Assembly: GCA_944474755.1 (NCBI GenBank)
Contig: OX104123.1
Span: 14,884,275 to 14,948,274, forward strand
Reading direction: 5' to 3'
From: Limnoperna fortunei
Lineage: Eukaryota > Mollusca > Bivalvia > Mytilida > Modiolidae
Length of the DNA: 64,000 nucleotides
Shown here: positions 35,091 to 46,199 of the stretch, piece by piece
Numbering within the stretch: position 1 is the stretch's first letter
How the letters are laid out: each line of letters begins with the position of its first letter
Notes under the pieces: model-generated
What the model was told of the DNA's origin: nothing
What the model saw: the letters and a program-made list of their open reading frames with translations, nothing else
Databases searched by the model: none
Position numbers and translations under genes: made by a program

Positions 35091-35294
35091 CATAACCATC
35101 ATGTATTATCAAACATAAGCTTTCTTAATATCACTTGTTTCTCTTCGGGGTTGAGGTATTCTTTTTACAGTTTATTCAGAAGATTATAGCAAGTACAAAT
35201 ATTAATTACTATAAAAACTTGGATATCGCAGCTAACATTTTTCAACTTAAGTTTGTAATTGAAGTGATATTGTAAATATATTTACGACTTATCT

Positions 35295-35505
35295 GTTTCA
35301 ATTGATCATTTGGTCTGTCAACACTGAGGTTGCAGGTTCGAGTCTCACTTCGGGCAGGGTGCACATGACTACAGTCTTAATTGACAAGGATTGCCAGTTT
35401 TCCTACCGGGAACTCCGGCTTCCTCCCCAAATAAAAACTGGACGCCATGATATAGCTGAAAAATTGCTGAAAGTGGCGTTAAACAATACCAAACAACAAC
35501 AAAAA
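35295..35505 (+). mobile_element. tRNA-derived SINE copy
   Basis: It has a B box 'ggttcgagtctcac', the conserved middle 'gggcagggtgcacatgact', 'cggcttcctcccca', and a tail 'tgatatagctgaaaaattgc' then 'gaaagtggcgttaaacaata'. The 5' A-box part is truncated or degenerate. It is followed by AT-rich (taaaaataat)n DNA to 35,700. Confidence 0.7.
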
Positions 35506-36185
35506 ATATTAATATACATTTTTAAATTTTTAAATTGAATAAAAATATGCATTTGAAAATTATTTTTTTTAAACATTTAAATAAAAAACATAAATTCAAA
35601 TTAACATTTTTTATGTTATAAGTTTCTTTTTAATTGTCAAATTTTAAATAAATATTAATTAAAAAATAATTAAAAATAATTAAAAATAAAATTAAAATGT
35701 AAATTTTACACGTCAAAAATGAAATAAAATAGTCGAGTTATACAGACTGGAAATCCATGTCAACTCAATAAAGGGTGTGATATGGATCCCTAGACCCTTT
35801 GTGAAATGATTTGACTGTATCACATATGCACAGCATATTATTACAGAATATGATAAATATTGGCAAATAGGTGATACATAACAAAATGTATGTGTATCAA
35901 TTGATTTAATCAATAATAAATGTAGTCGCTATATAAATTGCACCTTAATTTAAATGTGACGTGATGAAGAATATATTATACTTAAAACATGAGGTATTGC
36001 TGTGACATCCTTATTTTGTTCACTTTGCTTTGTGTGCTGTGTGTGCGCAGAGGGGGTGCGACAGAGTATCTTTGTAATACAGATACATACATATGGACAA
36101 TGTTGAATTGACCTGAATATTGTATACTAGATATACTACAGATATGAACACGATATTTTTACTATTTGAAACCAAACTGCAGCCG

Positions 36186-36222
36186 TATAACATTTGTGTG
36201 TGTGTGTACGTGCGTGCGCATT
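36186..36222. repeat. (TG)n microsatellite
   Basis: 'gtgtgtgtgtgtacgtgcgtgcgc', an imperfect TG/CG array in the locus B intronic region. Confidence 0.7.
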
Positions 36223-37259
36223 TTGTTTCTTCGTTTTTTATCATGCATTTAGGAACATTTTGAGCTTCAATGCCTACTTTACTGTGTCATTCATAACTTA
36301 AAGTTGATAGTTCTTTGGCAAATAATTCAGATCTTGTGAACAGTTCTGAGTACTTAATAGAGGTACGCTATCCAGCGGCTGACGATCATGTGGCGATATC
36401 ATTGTTTGGAAAATTTATCGCAGCTATCAGCAGCTGCTGGAACCGTTATATAAAGGGTACTGCCTTCCTTTTTCATGTATAGTAACTTTGGTCAATAGAC
36501 GCCATTTTTTGTTAAAATCTTTAACTGGTGCATAAGATAATGAGACCATGTGTACAAATAAAAAGTCACGACAATAAACGATATGGATAGGCACAAACTA
36601 TCCCTATGAATACATTTAGGTTAAAAATGATTTTTTTGTATATAAATAATCAACATTAGAATTCATGTATTTAAGAAATACAAGGGATTTGGAAACACAT
36701 TCAGCTTATAAAAATCATCTCACGAACTTAACAACCTATAGTGTAAAATTATAAATACGCAGCATGGAATAACATTCTTGTAGTATAAATAAACATTATT
36801 TACGAAATAGTTGCTTATACTTACCGTGTATGCAAATTGGAGAAAAGTGGTATGACATGGTTAAAAAATAGCTTTACAAGTTAAGACATATAAGTAATCA
36901 ATAGAATTTTACTGAATTATTACAAAAAAACCAAACTATTTATGCAAAGTATGTACTTTACCAGATGTAATGGCATGGTCAGTGTAATCATTATTTTTTT
37001 TTAAGTAAGTACCAATTTTAAAAGTCTGTTCATCTGATTTGGCACTCTACCAAATGAGTACGGTTGCTCTCTAAAAGTGCACATGGATTCCATTGCCTTG
37101 AAATTTGGCTAACGTTTTTACGTAGCTCTGCTATTCGAAAAATTGTTAAAGCTTAAATTCATCATAACGTTAAAAAAAGACATGTCAAGGTTGAAATCTG
37201 CTATCAAAACATCGTCATCCAAAGTGAGATTGCACGAACTGAAAACGTAAACGTGGCAA

Positions 37260-37868
37260 ACTTTCCCGGCTGTAAAACAGATTCCAGACAAACTGACTCT
37301 ACCAATGACCGCCCGACAAGTGGGCGATAGACGTAAAAATCTGTATCAGCGACGAGTCACGTTTTCAGCTACAAAAAGACGTGATGAGAGCATCCGTGTA
37401 CACCGTCGCAGGATTGAACCTTTCTCCTTCTGTGTCAAGGAAGTTGATACATTGGGTAGAGGTAGCGTTATGATGTGGGCGTCGATGTCTAATTACAATA
37501 AAACATAACAGGTATACGTCCCAGGCAATTCAACTGTTCATAGGTACAGAGACGAAATTCTCCAACCTCACCTGATGTGCTTAGTCGACCGACAGAGGGA
37601 GTTGTTTCAACAGGACAACGCCAGGCCCGACATAACGATATTAACAAGGGACTATCTTGGACAGGACATCATTAACATGCTAACATGGCCTTCTAAATCA
37701 CACGGATTAGAATCCGCATGAACACTTGTGTGATAAAGGTACGCCCCAGAACATCAATCAGCTCCATCAAATGTTGCAACACTTCCACGTAATTACGTAT
37801 GAACATAGCAAAGAGATGCAGAGCAGTGTGTTCAACTGGGGTGGTCATACACCGTATTAACGTAACGT
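37260..37868 (+). pseudogene. Tc1/mariner-like transposase fossil
   Basis: Fragments in several frames follow a Tc1-family transposase in order: an ISDESRF-like first-Asp region (37,340-37,370), RGSVMMWASMSNYNKT, QVYVPGNSTVHRYRDEIL, the second-Asp QQDNARPDI, and WPSKSHGLES in the place of the WPSxSPDLNPIE block. The final acidic residue and following helix are lost. There are several stops and frameshifts. It has inserted in the locus B intronic region. No clear termini are seen. Confidence 0.8.
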
Positions 37869-38971
37869 GACCGAAAGTATTCTTATCTGTGATCTCTTAT
37901 TTTCCAATTTCTAAGGATGGACTGTAATTATTTTTGAATTAAAATCATTGTAAAATCTTTATTTAAATGCATATACTAAAGTTTTTAAAAATCCAATAGC
38001 GTGTGGTTTTTTCTTTTTTCTTTGCATAGTATATTTTGCAATTAATATTCATTTTTTATTGATAGTTTCATGTTAAGAAAAATGTAATCTAAAGGTACTA
38101 GTATGCCTGGAAGATAAAAAATTCGAGCAAATAAATGCATTTTTTCGCATTTGCACAATATATTTCTATATCACGTAAAAGTACATTGACGCAAAATTGT
38201 TTTCTAATTTACATTTAAGAAGAGTTTGAAAAATTTGTGTAAGCTGATAAAATGATGCTAACAAATCAGCTTACTTGTCCATAATGATACGATCAGTGTA
38301 GTTCCTTTACACGAATACATTAAGATGTTAATTTGTTTTGTGCATCTTAATAACTTTGTACAACGAATGTCTGTATATCATAGAATATTAGACAAAAAGC
38401 CAACAGCTGGTTATAAGACACAAAGTCTATCGTGTATTTCTTTTGACAAAAAACTCACTACACGTAATAAGCAACAGAGCAACACTTTTATTGCTATTAT
38501 TCATCGTATAATAAATGTTCCCATGAAAACGATCCATTGAACCGGGGTTAAGGGAAATCTTTGCTAAATGTATATAAAGCACTACCCTTGAGTACGAACA
38601 CACAACGAACAAAGAAATTTTACAAATTACTAAATCTACCGCATGACTTTTTAACCACAAATCAAAAATTTAAACTTTTTATTTGAGTGGTCTGAGACCA
38701 TTGTACAAATTGAAACGTTAATCATTTGAGACCTTCTCGTTTTTCTCAATCAATAATTACAGGTAATTAACGAGTATCTCATTTTCATCATGAAGCGCTA
38801 CCGCGCATCATTGAACGTGCTTCGGTCAACGCTTTCATACGTCAATGAAACTTCAAAAGAATTAATTCAATTCTTAATTATTGCTGAAATTTACATATTT
38901 ATTTTGCATGATTCTTGCAGATTAATAATATTGTACATTAATACTGATATGCGCATACGGTTATTACAAAG

Positions 38972-39200
38972 GCGAGTCTGGTCAAGCTGAGAAAGAGTTT
39001 ACACACTGGGAGACTGGCACTCTAACATAGTCACTTTAGGTTCAGCCCATCATTTACCACCGAAAACAATGGTATGGGGTCTCACAAATTTGGATTCATT
39101 TTATTCACAAAATGTCCGTAAACACTATGAAGAATATAGTGTCAATTCGTAAGGAGGAAAAAATGCTAACGCGTCGTAGATGGCACGTCCACTGGCATCT
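38972..39200 (+). pseudogene. Locus B: degenerate H-type lectin exon
   Basis: After acceptor ttattacaaag it opens (C)ESGQAEKEFTHWETG, matching the start of the gene A lectin exon. It later matches 'atggtatggggtctcacaaa' (MVWGLTNLDS) in a shifted frame. Stops and frameshifts follow, and the VSWxAC end is gone. The upstream 40-60 bp also resembles the gene A intron. It is a decayed copy of the gene A ectodomain exon. Confidence 0.75.
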
Positions 39201-39855
39201 ACAATAAAATTTCTTGAAGGCTCATACGGGGGATTTTTTCTTGTAACATTGGTTTATAAATCTGTCTGGGAGAAATTGGTCAAATTTGCAAAAATCAGTG
39301 TACTCACTGAAATCTTTTGCACACCTGATCTAGAAATCTAGACACCGTATGTATGAGAAGATGAAATATTGCTGTACAAGTGAGGAAAATTTATAATTTT
39401 GAATTTAAAATGGAATCGTTTTTCGTACATGTTTGTGCTGAGATAACCATTGGTGTCATTTTTGAGGTTTAAATCTAAAAATAATGTAGATGAAGCTGTT
39501 TTTGTGCTCTCTTTTACAAAATAATAACTTTAAAGTAGTGATCGCATGGTGTTTCTGCAGCTTCATACCAATCGAAACTATAAAAAGAATAAACTCCATT
39601 ACAAAATATTAGCAAGAACAGAAGTTGAAAATTCATACCAACGATTTTTTATCATTTTAGATCATTGCTGACTATCAGTTTTTAAAGCTATCATTATATG
39701 TTAGAAACTAACAAGTAAAATCTTTTACACTAAGTACCATTTAAATTTTGTGTTCTAAGCGCCAACTTCTTATCAATATTCATCCTCTCTAACTAATACA
39801 TTGTACATATTTTAAGTTGATGCATTAATTTAGAGTTTCTTTTAATTAAAAGGAC

Positions 39856-40112
39856 TTATGGTTAACGTAGTTCGTCTGCTATTGATCACGGGGTCTGTCA
39901 ACACTTAGATTGCGAGTTCGATTCTCACCGCAGGCAGGGTGTACTCGACTCCAATCTGAATTGATAAGGATTGCCACTTTTCCTACCGCAGGTTGGGGGT
40001 TTTCTCTGGGAACATCGGCTTCCTCCCCCAATACAAACTGGATACCATGATATACCTAACAAAATTGCTGAAAGTGGCGATAAACAGAATAAAACAAGCA
40101 AACAATTAAAAC
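39856..40112 (+). mobile_element. tRNA-derived SINE copy, near full length
   Basis: The head is 'atggttaacgtagttcgtct', then 'tgatcacggggtctgtcaac', B box 'agttcgattctcacc', 'aggcagggtgtactcgactc', 'cttcctcccccaatacaaac' and tail 'gctgaaagtggcgataaaca' plus an A-rich end. It is the most complete of the copies here. Confidence 0.72.
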
Positions 40113-40119
40113 GACCTCG

Positions 40120-42500
40120 CTGAGAGAGTTTTGCCAGAGTTTTGGGACACTTTGACGATGAATCTAATATTTATCTAATGAAAAAATAATGGTCGACATA
40201 ATAAGTTTGTTTAAAGACGTTTCACACATTTGATCTGTATATTATTGTAAAAGCAATAGTTTTGTCTTTCAATGTCCCGAATTTGAGATATAATGATAGC
40301 CTAGTTCATATAAGAGTTTGGTTTGTTAATTAGTTTTGTTGGGGTTTTTGTTTGTTTGTTTTTTTTCCATTGTATTGAGAGTATTTGTCTAATAAATGTG
40401 TTCACTTGTACCTCTTTTTTGATAGTTTTTGATCTGTTGATTCTATAACTTTATAACATTTATTTATTTGTCAATTTTGCGCATAAATATGGCTTAAGTA
40501 AACAAACAACGTACAAAGAGATTTCTGAGAAATGTAAATACTTAATCTTAATTTTAAATTGATTTTCATATGAATCTCAAACAAATTTACACTTTAAACA
40601 AGAAAATTTGGGTTTTTCTTTTCAGGACTTCCACTGGAAAAACCCGTATGCAGTTTTAATACTTAAATTGATAAAATGTACACACGACAAACATCAAAAT
40701 GGATAAATTTGTTAAAGATACTTTTCGTGACTTCCGTGCATTGTGTTAAGAGTTGATGTAGTAAGAATTTTTAATGAAGGTTTTACAAAATTAAAATTTG
40801 GTGTTATTATATAATTGCTGCATAACGTTTTATATCTAATAAAATAAATGTTAAAATATAGCTATTATTTTTCCCATGACAATACTTGAAGAGTGCTTTT
40901 TTACCCATCAGTTGCACTTTAGATATATTTAGGACGAAAATTGGCTAACAAATAATGTATCAATAGGAGTAATTATGAGAGAACAATTTGAATGCAATTG
41001 TGACTGCCTATACAAACGTATTTAGAGTTTTGCTAGAGACATATATTTTAGCTTGTCCCTAAATGATCTTCAATTGATTGTATTAAAAATAGATAATAGC
41101 ATATGAATTTGGAAGTATTTTTATTAGCGTATAGCGTTAGATGTTAATATTGAGAATTAAAGCTATTTATCTCACACTGTTGAGACAGAATGGTACACAT
41201 TCCATACTAACTATAAATAACGCGATTAAATTGGCTATGCTAAATATAGCTTCCAAACAAGAAAATTTAAGAAAACGAAGTTCATACTGGCGTGTGTAAT
41301 TTTGGACGATATGAAATGAATTAAGGATAGACGTCAACTGACAACAATCACGAAGACCCCAGACACCGGATAGTGACGCCGGCGACTCAAAATACAAAAA
41401 TCCACGCTCTGGGTGGTCTAGAAATTAGCAATTCTGCATGTTCTGAAAGGAGCAACCGAAAGAAATACTTGTTTTCCATAACAAATGATCCAAAGTATGA
41501 ACTTTAGAACTTTGTTCTGCTTGTGGCCCTTTTCCGAAATAAAAAGTGTTTCAATTGTGTTCATAATAGATAGTTTAGGCGGTGAGAGAGATATATGAAT
41601 AGGATAAAAGTTGGGAAGATATTGGAATGGAAAAAAGATAAATCCATATCAAATTATCTATTGACCATCTTTGATACACATGCATTCCGTCGCTTAAAAT
41701 ACTTATGCACGGGATTGAAATATACTCCATATGACCGTTAAATTCAGTGTCCGTATTTAAAGGTATATTTTTGCAAGATTATAAAGATGTAATACTTTGT
41801 ATGAAGTTAACTACTACAGATGGATCATCGAAGCGTGTGTTTTTGTGTTTTATGCGAATAAATGAAGTAGGTTTTTATATAAATAAAACGGTTTTTCGAA
41901 TAAATAAAGTTGCGCATGTGGTTAAGCGGTTTATACAATTACACAACAAGGTGTTGTACATTGTTATGCACAACTACACAATCAACTTCCGCTTTTCCGA
42001 AAGCTCAAAATTTGAAACCGTTTTGCGCTGGTAGCTTGTAAGAAATTAATCAATTATTAGATATCCCAACTGAAAGGGATATATATTTAATAACGATTCA
42101 GGAATTGTGATTGCAACAACAACCAAAACAAAATAAGAGGTTAATATTAATATTGTACACAATTATTGAAATATCCGTATGTCACTTGTTAATTTGCCAA
42201 TGCACCAGAGTTCAAAACTATGTTATTTTTATTTTAAGTTTGTCATCTCTTATTTCCTGTAATTGTTTTGCTATTTTTGTTTGTTTATGCACGCTTTCTT
42301 TATTGATTTACGATTTGTATCGCACTTGATTGTATCATGTTACATTATCCACCATTTAAACAGTAACTACTTGTAGTATTGCTAAGATAGAATTTAAAAA
42401 ATGCTTCACACAGATGACGCAAAGGAAGACGAGACCATGATGCCGAATAATGCTACTTTGTTTTTAACAAAACCACTTCTAACTGTAGATTACGTCAGTC
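40120..42500. other. Intergenic DNA upstream of gene C
   Basis: No gene is supported in most of this stretch. From about 41,800 to 42,566 the sequence is homologous to 34,050-34,688 upstream of locus B (shared 'tactacagatggat', 'tcttatttcctgta', 'ctttattgat'). The 5' flank was therefore duplicated with the gene. The open frame at 41,747-42,034 falls within this duplicated flank and its counterpart at B is not open. Confidence 0.5.
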
Positions 42501-42505
42501 ATATG

Positions 42506-42512
42506 TAAATAA
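42506..42512 (+). promoter_or_regulatory. TATA-like box of gene C
   Basis: TAAATAA, in the block 'catatgtaaataattgtttt', is in the same position as TATATAA of A and B but with one changed base. A cAMP-response-like 'tacgtcag' is at 42,491-42,498. Function is inferred from position and conservation. Confidence 0.4.
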
Positions 42513-42566
42513 TTGTTTTGTTTGAAAGTTACATGATTTTAAAGTATCAAACTTTTCCCAAGTAAG

Positions 42567-42915
42567 ATGGACACCACACCTGAATATCAAGATCTTAGCA
42601 AAGACAGTACAATTCCAAAGGCATCCAATTATCTGGAGCTAAACAATTATACGAGACCTGAATGTCAAGATCTTAGTAATGACAGTACGATCCCCAAGAC
42701 AACCAATTATCTGGAGCTAAACAATTATACGACAATTGAAGAAAATATTCCAGCAACAAACGAAGCGATATCTAAAACATGTTCTGATGGCAAAGTAGTA
42801 GATATTTCTTGGAGAAGCAGGGTTGGATTTATATGTTTAACTTTTGTACTTGTGATAATTGTTTCTGTGTTGACATTTATAGCCATGATGTATATTACAG
42901 AAAGAATAAATGAAG
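42567..42915 (+). CDS. Gene C exon 1: duplicated tyrosine module and transmembrane helix
   Basis: The exon encodes 116 codons plus one base. EYQDLSKDSTIPKASNYLEL (6-25) and ECQDLSNDSTIPKTTNYLEL (32-51) are a 26-residue direct duplication; the first tyrosine of the second copy has become Cys33. The remaining YxxL/I sites are Y7, Y22, Y48 and Y54. The helix is GFICLTFVLVIIVSVLTFIA. It ends GAAG|GTATCG in phase 1, as in gene A. Confidence 0.82.
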
Positions 42916-45900
42916 GTATCGCTTATGATAGTGTATGAATATGCGATTATATCTGCTCATTAGGGAGCCAATGCTTGGCTTTTCCTCAAGTGAATTATTA
43001 CTAAATCATCATGTAAGCAAACATAATCTTTGTTAATATCACTAGTTTCTCTTCGGGGTTGAGGTATCCTTTTTACAGTTTATTCAGAAGATTATAGCCT
43101 AGTACAAATATTAATTATTAAATAAACTTTGATATCGCAGCTAGCATTTTTCAACTTTGTATTTGAATTGACATTTTTAATATATTTAATACTTATCTGT
43201 TTCTGTCATGATTACATAGTTGCGGAACTTGAATTATAGAAACATATGCAATACTGTCCCTTCCAGGCAACTCCAAGGACCATTATTTCGTCGAAAGACC
43301 GGAAACTTCGTTCACAAATTTTTAATCATAATGGTTGACACCTATATCAAATTTTAATCCAGTGTCTGCAAGTGTTTAAAAAAAGTCTGGAAAGCTGTTA
43401 TTTCCTTAAGTCCAAGATCTAAAAAATCATAATACCGGAACTAAAATCAACAGCACTGAAAATGAGATTCGGTCATCGCTTTTAACATCAATGAAACCTA
43501 AACAAAAATCTTAATTACAACTCTTGTTTAATAGCAGTTAGGTGCGAATATAGAATGTTCCAATTTCAAGCCACGCAAATTCTAGATAATCAAGAAAGAG
43601 TTGTTGTCTTTGCAAGCATAAGTTTGACTTAGAGTTAAATAAAACATTTTATCATAAGAAAAGAAATGTTGGCAGTTGTTTACTTTATTTAACATTTAAA
43701 CATTCTTGGCAAATGTTATAAGAAAAACTGCTTGTCGTTCTACTATAGATACCATTTGGTTATTATTATTATCTTGTGACAATATTACTGCAAATATCTT
43801 TCCCAGTTTTTTAATTCATGGTTTGTGCTACAAGGAGTATTGATACACCTAATAATGACTAATGATGTATGATACCAAACCATCTTTATCAAAACGGCAA
43901 CGCACACGCTACAGAAATGGAAGCAATCGGGATGTTTGGCATGCCATAAACCAACATATACTAACCAATTCTTTTGAAATGCCTGTACTAAGTCAGAACC
44001 ATTGCTGTAGTTGCTATTTTTGTTTTGGTTTTGCAGTTTTTTGGACTTTGAGTAATGGATTATTTTTTTTGACATTTTCGTTGTCACGTGATATTTTGTC
44101 ATTTCTTCGTATTGATAATATTATATGTAATAAATTAAGCACCCTTTAAGTATTTCCGATGTTTGCCAAACATTACCGAGATCTGTTCCCTTGAAAAACA
44201 ATAGACATCCGGGACACCAAATATGATCACGTGGTCTATTATGGTCCGGATACCTTAAGTAAAAAATGACTTGAACGTTTATTAGTTTTATTGGAAGTAC
44301 TGGTCCAACTGCATGTCAATGTCAACAAGGGCAGAAAGGAGAGCGAGGCCAGAGGTGGAGAAATGAGATCAAAGCCACAGGGGGTATTAAAAATTAGTAA
44401 ATTAAATAATTACATAAATGGACCAAGCCATCCTACCTAAACAGATTGTAAGGTTTTAAACACAAAACACACTTTAACTTGTATCTGTCCGTTAAGTGTT
44501 TACTTATGGCTGCACATAATTTAATATGACATTTTTCAGCAAGAATATGCGATAAAGAATGGTCATTGTTTGGAAGATATTGCTACTACTTTGGATCTGA
44601 CTCCAGACGTGGAGTGATTCTCAGGTACATATAATTATTTGAATACTAAACTTATTATGTGAAAATTATAATTATTTATATACAATAACTATTACGTGAC
44701 ATTGTGTTATTAACTCTAATAATTGTTGCTATCTATCTGACACGATTACATGCGAAGATTAACTTAAACTGAATCAGATATGTAAACATTGGTTTAATTT
44801 TACAACCGACGTAATGTTCTATGTGTACTATGTGTATGTGTGCTTTAAAATTCGGAAATGCATGCAGTCGTTTGCAAAACAATCGCATAATAATGTATCT
44901 AATTTTATTTGTATTAATAAATTTTACACATTAAAATAGCTACAATAATTTGAATAAATAAGAGTTTATTATTTAGATCAAATAATTATTGTTTGCATCT
45001 TCACTTGTTGTCTCATCTTATTCATCATCTTAACGCTTGTAACGACTCGATATAACGAGACATATCACGTAAGGAACTTATCCATATGAATATTCCTGTT
45101 TGTAGCTTCATTGTAAACGCATGTCTGGCAATTTAGTTAAAATAGAAGATGCAGGGGAAAACTGGTTCCTGAAATCAGTTACTGAAGGTAACAAAGTTTT
45201 TTTAAAAACATATATTCAAATTAGTACTGAGCATCAATAATTGTAAGTAGACGCATGCACTTGATACAATACAAAAATGAGAGGAAACCTCGGCTGGAAT
45301 AAAATACACAGAAAACTAAAGTAAAGAATTTTGAACCACAGTACGCATTATCGATTAAGGTAGGTGATCAGCAATGGTGAGCTTTTCACAACGATTGTTC
45401 AACCTCAAATATTTAGCCATGTTATTGTCTCAACAAAGAGGAAAGGTATATTACTCAGTACAAATAGATCAAAAGCGATTTGTGGGACAGAATATCTAGT
45501 GTGACGACTCTCGCCACTAGTATCTACATTAGATTTTCAAAGGTGAATCGTTCAATAATCGAAAAATTTTCCACGGCTAGTTTTCAGGTTTAATAACCTT
45601 ACTATCCACGACAAAAAAGGATAGTCTATAAATCGACGCACCAGCACCTTTCAATTTGCCCACGGAACAAATTTTTTTTATTTAAATTTAAAAAAGGAAA
45701 TACAGGACCAGCAGTCCAAGTGATAAAAGTATACAATATATATATCCAAACAAATTAATTAAGTATAATGCAGAAATATGAAAATTCTGTCATAATATCA
45801 GTAAATAAAATTTCAGCTGATCAAACAGTACATAAATTTCACTATGATATGGATATTTAATATTTCAGATATAATAAAAAACGCATGGATTGGAGCTAAT

Positions 45901-46101
45901 GATTTAGATCAGGACGGAACGATGAGGTGGGTATCAGACAATTCAGAAGTTGCTTTGGGCTTTAGCGATTGGGCACCCGGGGAACCAAACAAGCGTTCTG
46001 ACGAACATTGTGCTCAGCTTGTTGAATATGAATCGGGACGTGGATTAAAATGGAACGACGACAAATGTTCTTTACAAATAAAATATATTTGTAAAAAATA
46101 G
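42567..46101 (+). CDS. Gene C: type II membrane C-type lectin with duplicated tyrosine tail (frameshifted)
   Basis: The exons are 42567-42915, 44540-44624, 45106-45187 and 45869-46101, about 249 residues if the frame were intact. The order is a cytoplasmic tail with YxxL motifs (1-82), a transmembrane helix (about 86-109), then a six-cysteine C-type lectin-like domain. The domain has WIGANDLDQDG, EPN (mannose-type), WND and a YIC end. The phases are 1-1, 0 and 1. Exon 2 as given is one base short near 44605-44610: CYYFGSDSR leads out of frame before W-S-D-S-Q, so translation would stop in exon 3. This is either a sequencing or assembly slip or a recent null allele. The domain is otherwise undamaged. 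It is a probable calcium-dependent sugar receptor that signals through phosphotyrosine. Confidence 0.7.
44540..44624 (+). CDS. Gene C exon 2: start of the C-type lectin domain
   Basis: The acceptor is gacatttttcag. It takes the phase-1 G of exon 1 (Ala) and reads RICDKEWSLFGRYCYYFGSD, the N-terminal long-form cysteine pair. The 3' end reads W-S-D-S-Q only in the next frame, followed by CAG|GTACAT. The expected exon would be 86 nt; 85 are present. Confidence 0.78.
45106..45187 (+). CDS. Gene C exon 3: middle of the C-type lectin domain
   Basis: The acceptor is ttcctgtttgtag. It reads LHCKRMSGNLVKIEDAGENW and then FLKSVTE, the usual 'C...G..L..I....E..FL' pattern. It ends GAAG|GTAACA in phase 1. 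Confidence 0.82.
45869..46101 (+). CDS. Gene C exon 4: C-type lectin sugar-binding end
   Basis: The acceptor is tttaatatttcag. It reads (D)IIKNAWIGANDLDQDG, then MRWVSDN, DWAPGEPNKRSDEHCAQL, LKWNDDKCSLQIKYICKK and a stop. EPN and WND are the calcium/sugar motifs of mannose-type C-type lectins. AATAAA follows at 46180-46185. Confidence 0.88.
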
Positions 46102-46179
46102 CTCAAAAACACTAAATGTATACATTGTAATATATATGATACACATATTTTCAGTTTTATGTCAAAAACATCTCGATTT

Positions 46180-46185
46180 AATAAA
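46180..46185 (+). terminator. Polyadenylation signal of gene C
   Basis: AATAAA lies 79 bp downstream of the TAG stop. Confidence 0.55.
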
Positions 46186-46199
46186 AAATGATTTATGTC

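Noticed and set aside
38750..38785. A copy of the 21-nt microexon in locus B ('attacaggtaattaacgag')
   Set aside because: Only about nine bases match, and no donor follows at the right distance.
41747..42034. 95-codon frame upstream of gene C
   Set aside because: It lies in the duplicated 5' flank; the homologous segment upstream of locus B is not open, so there is no sign of protein constraint.
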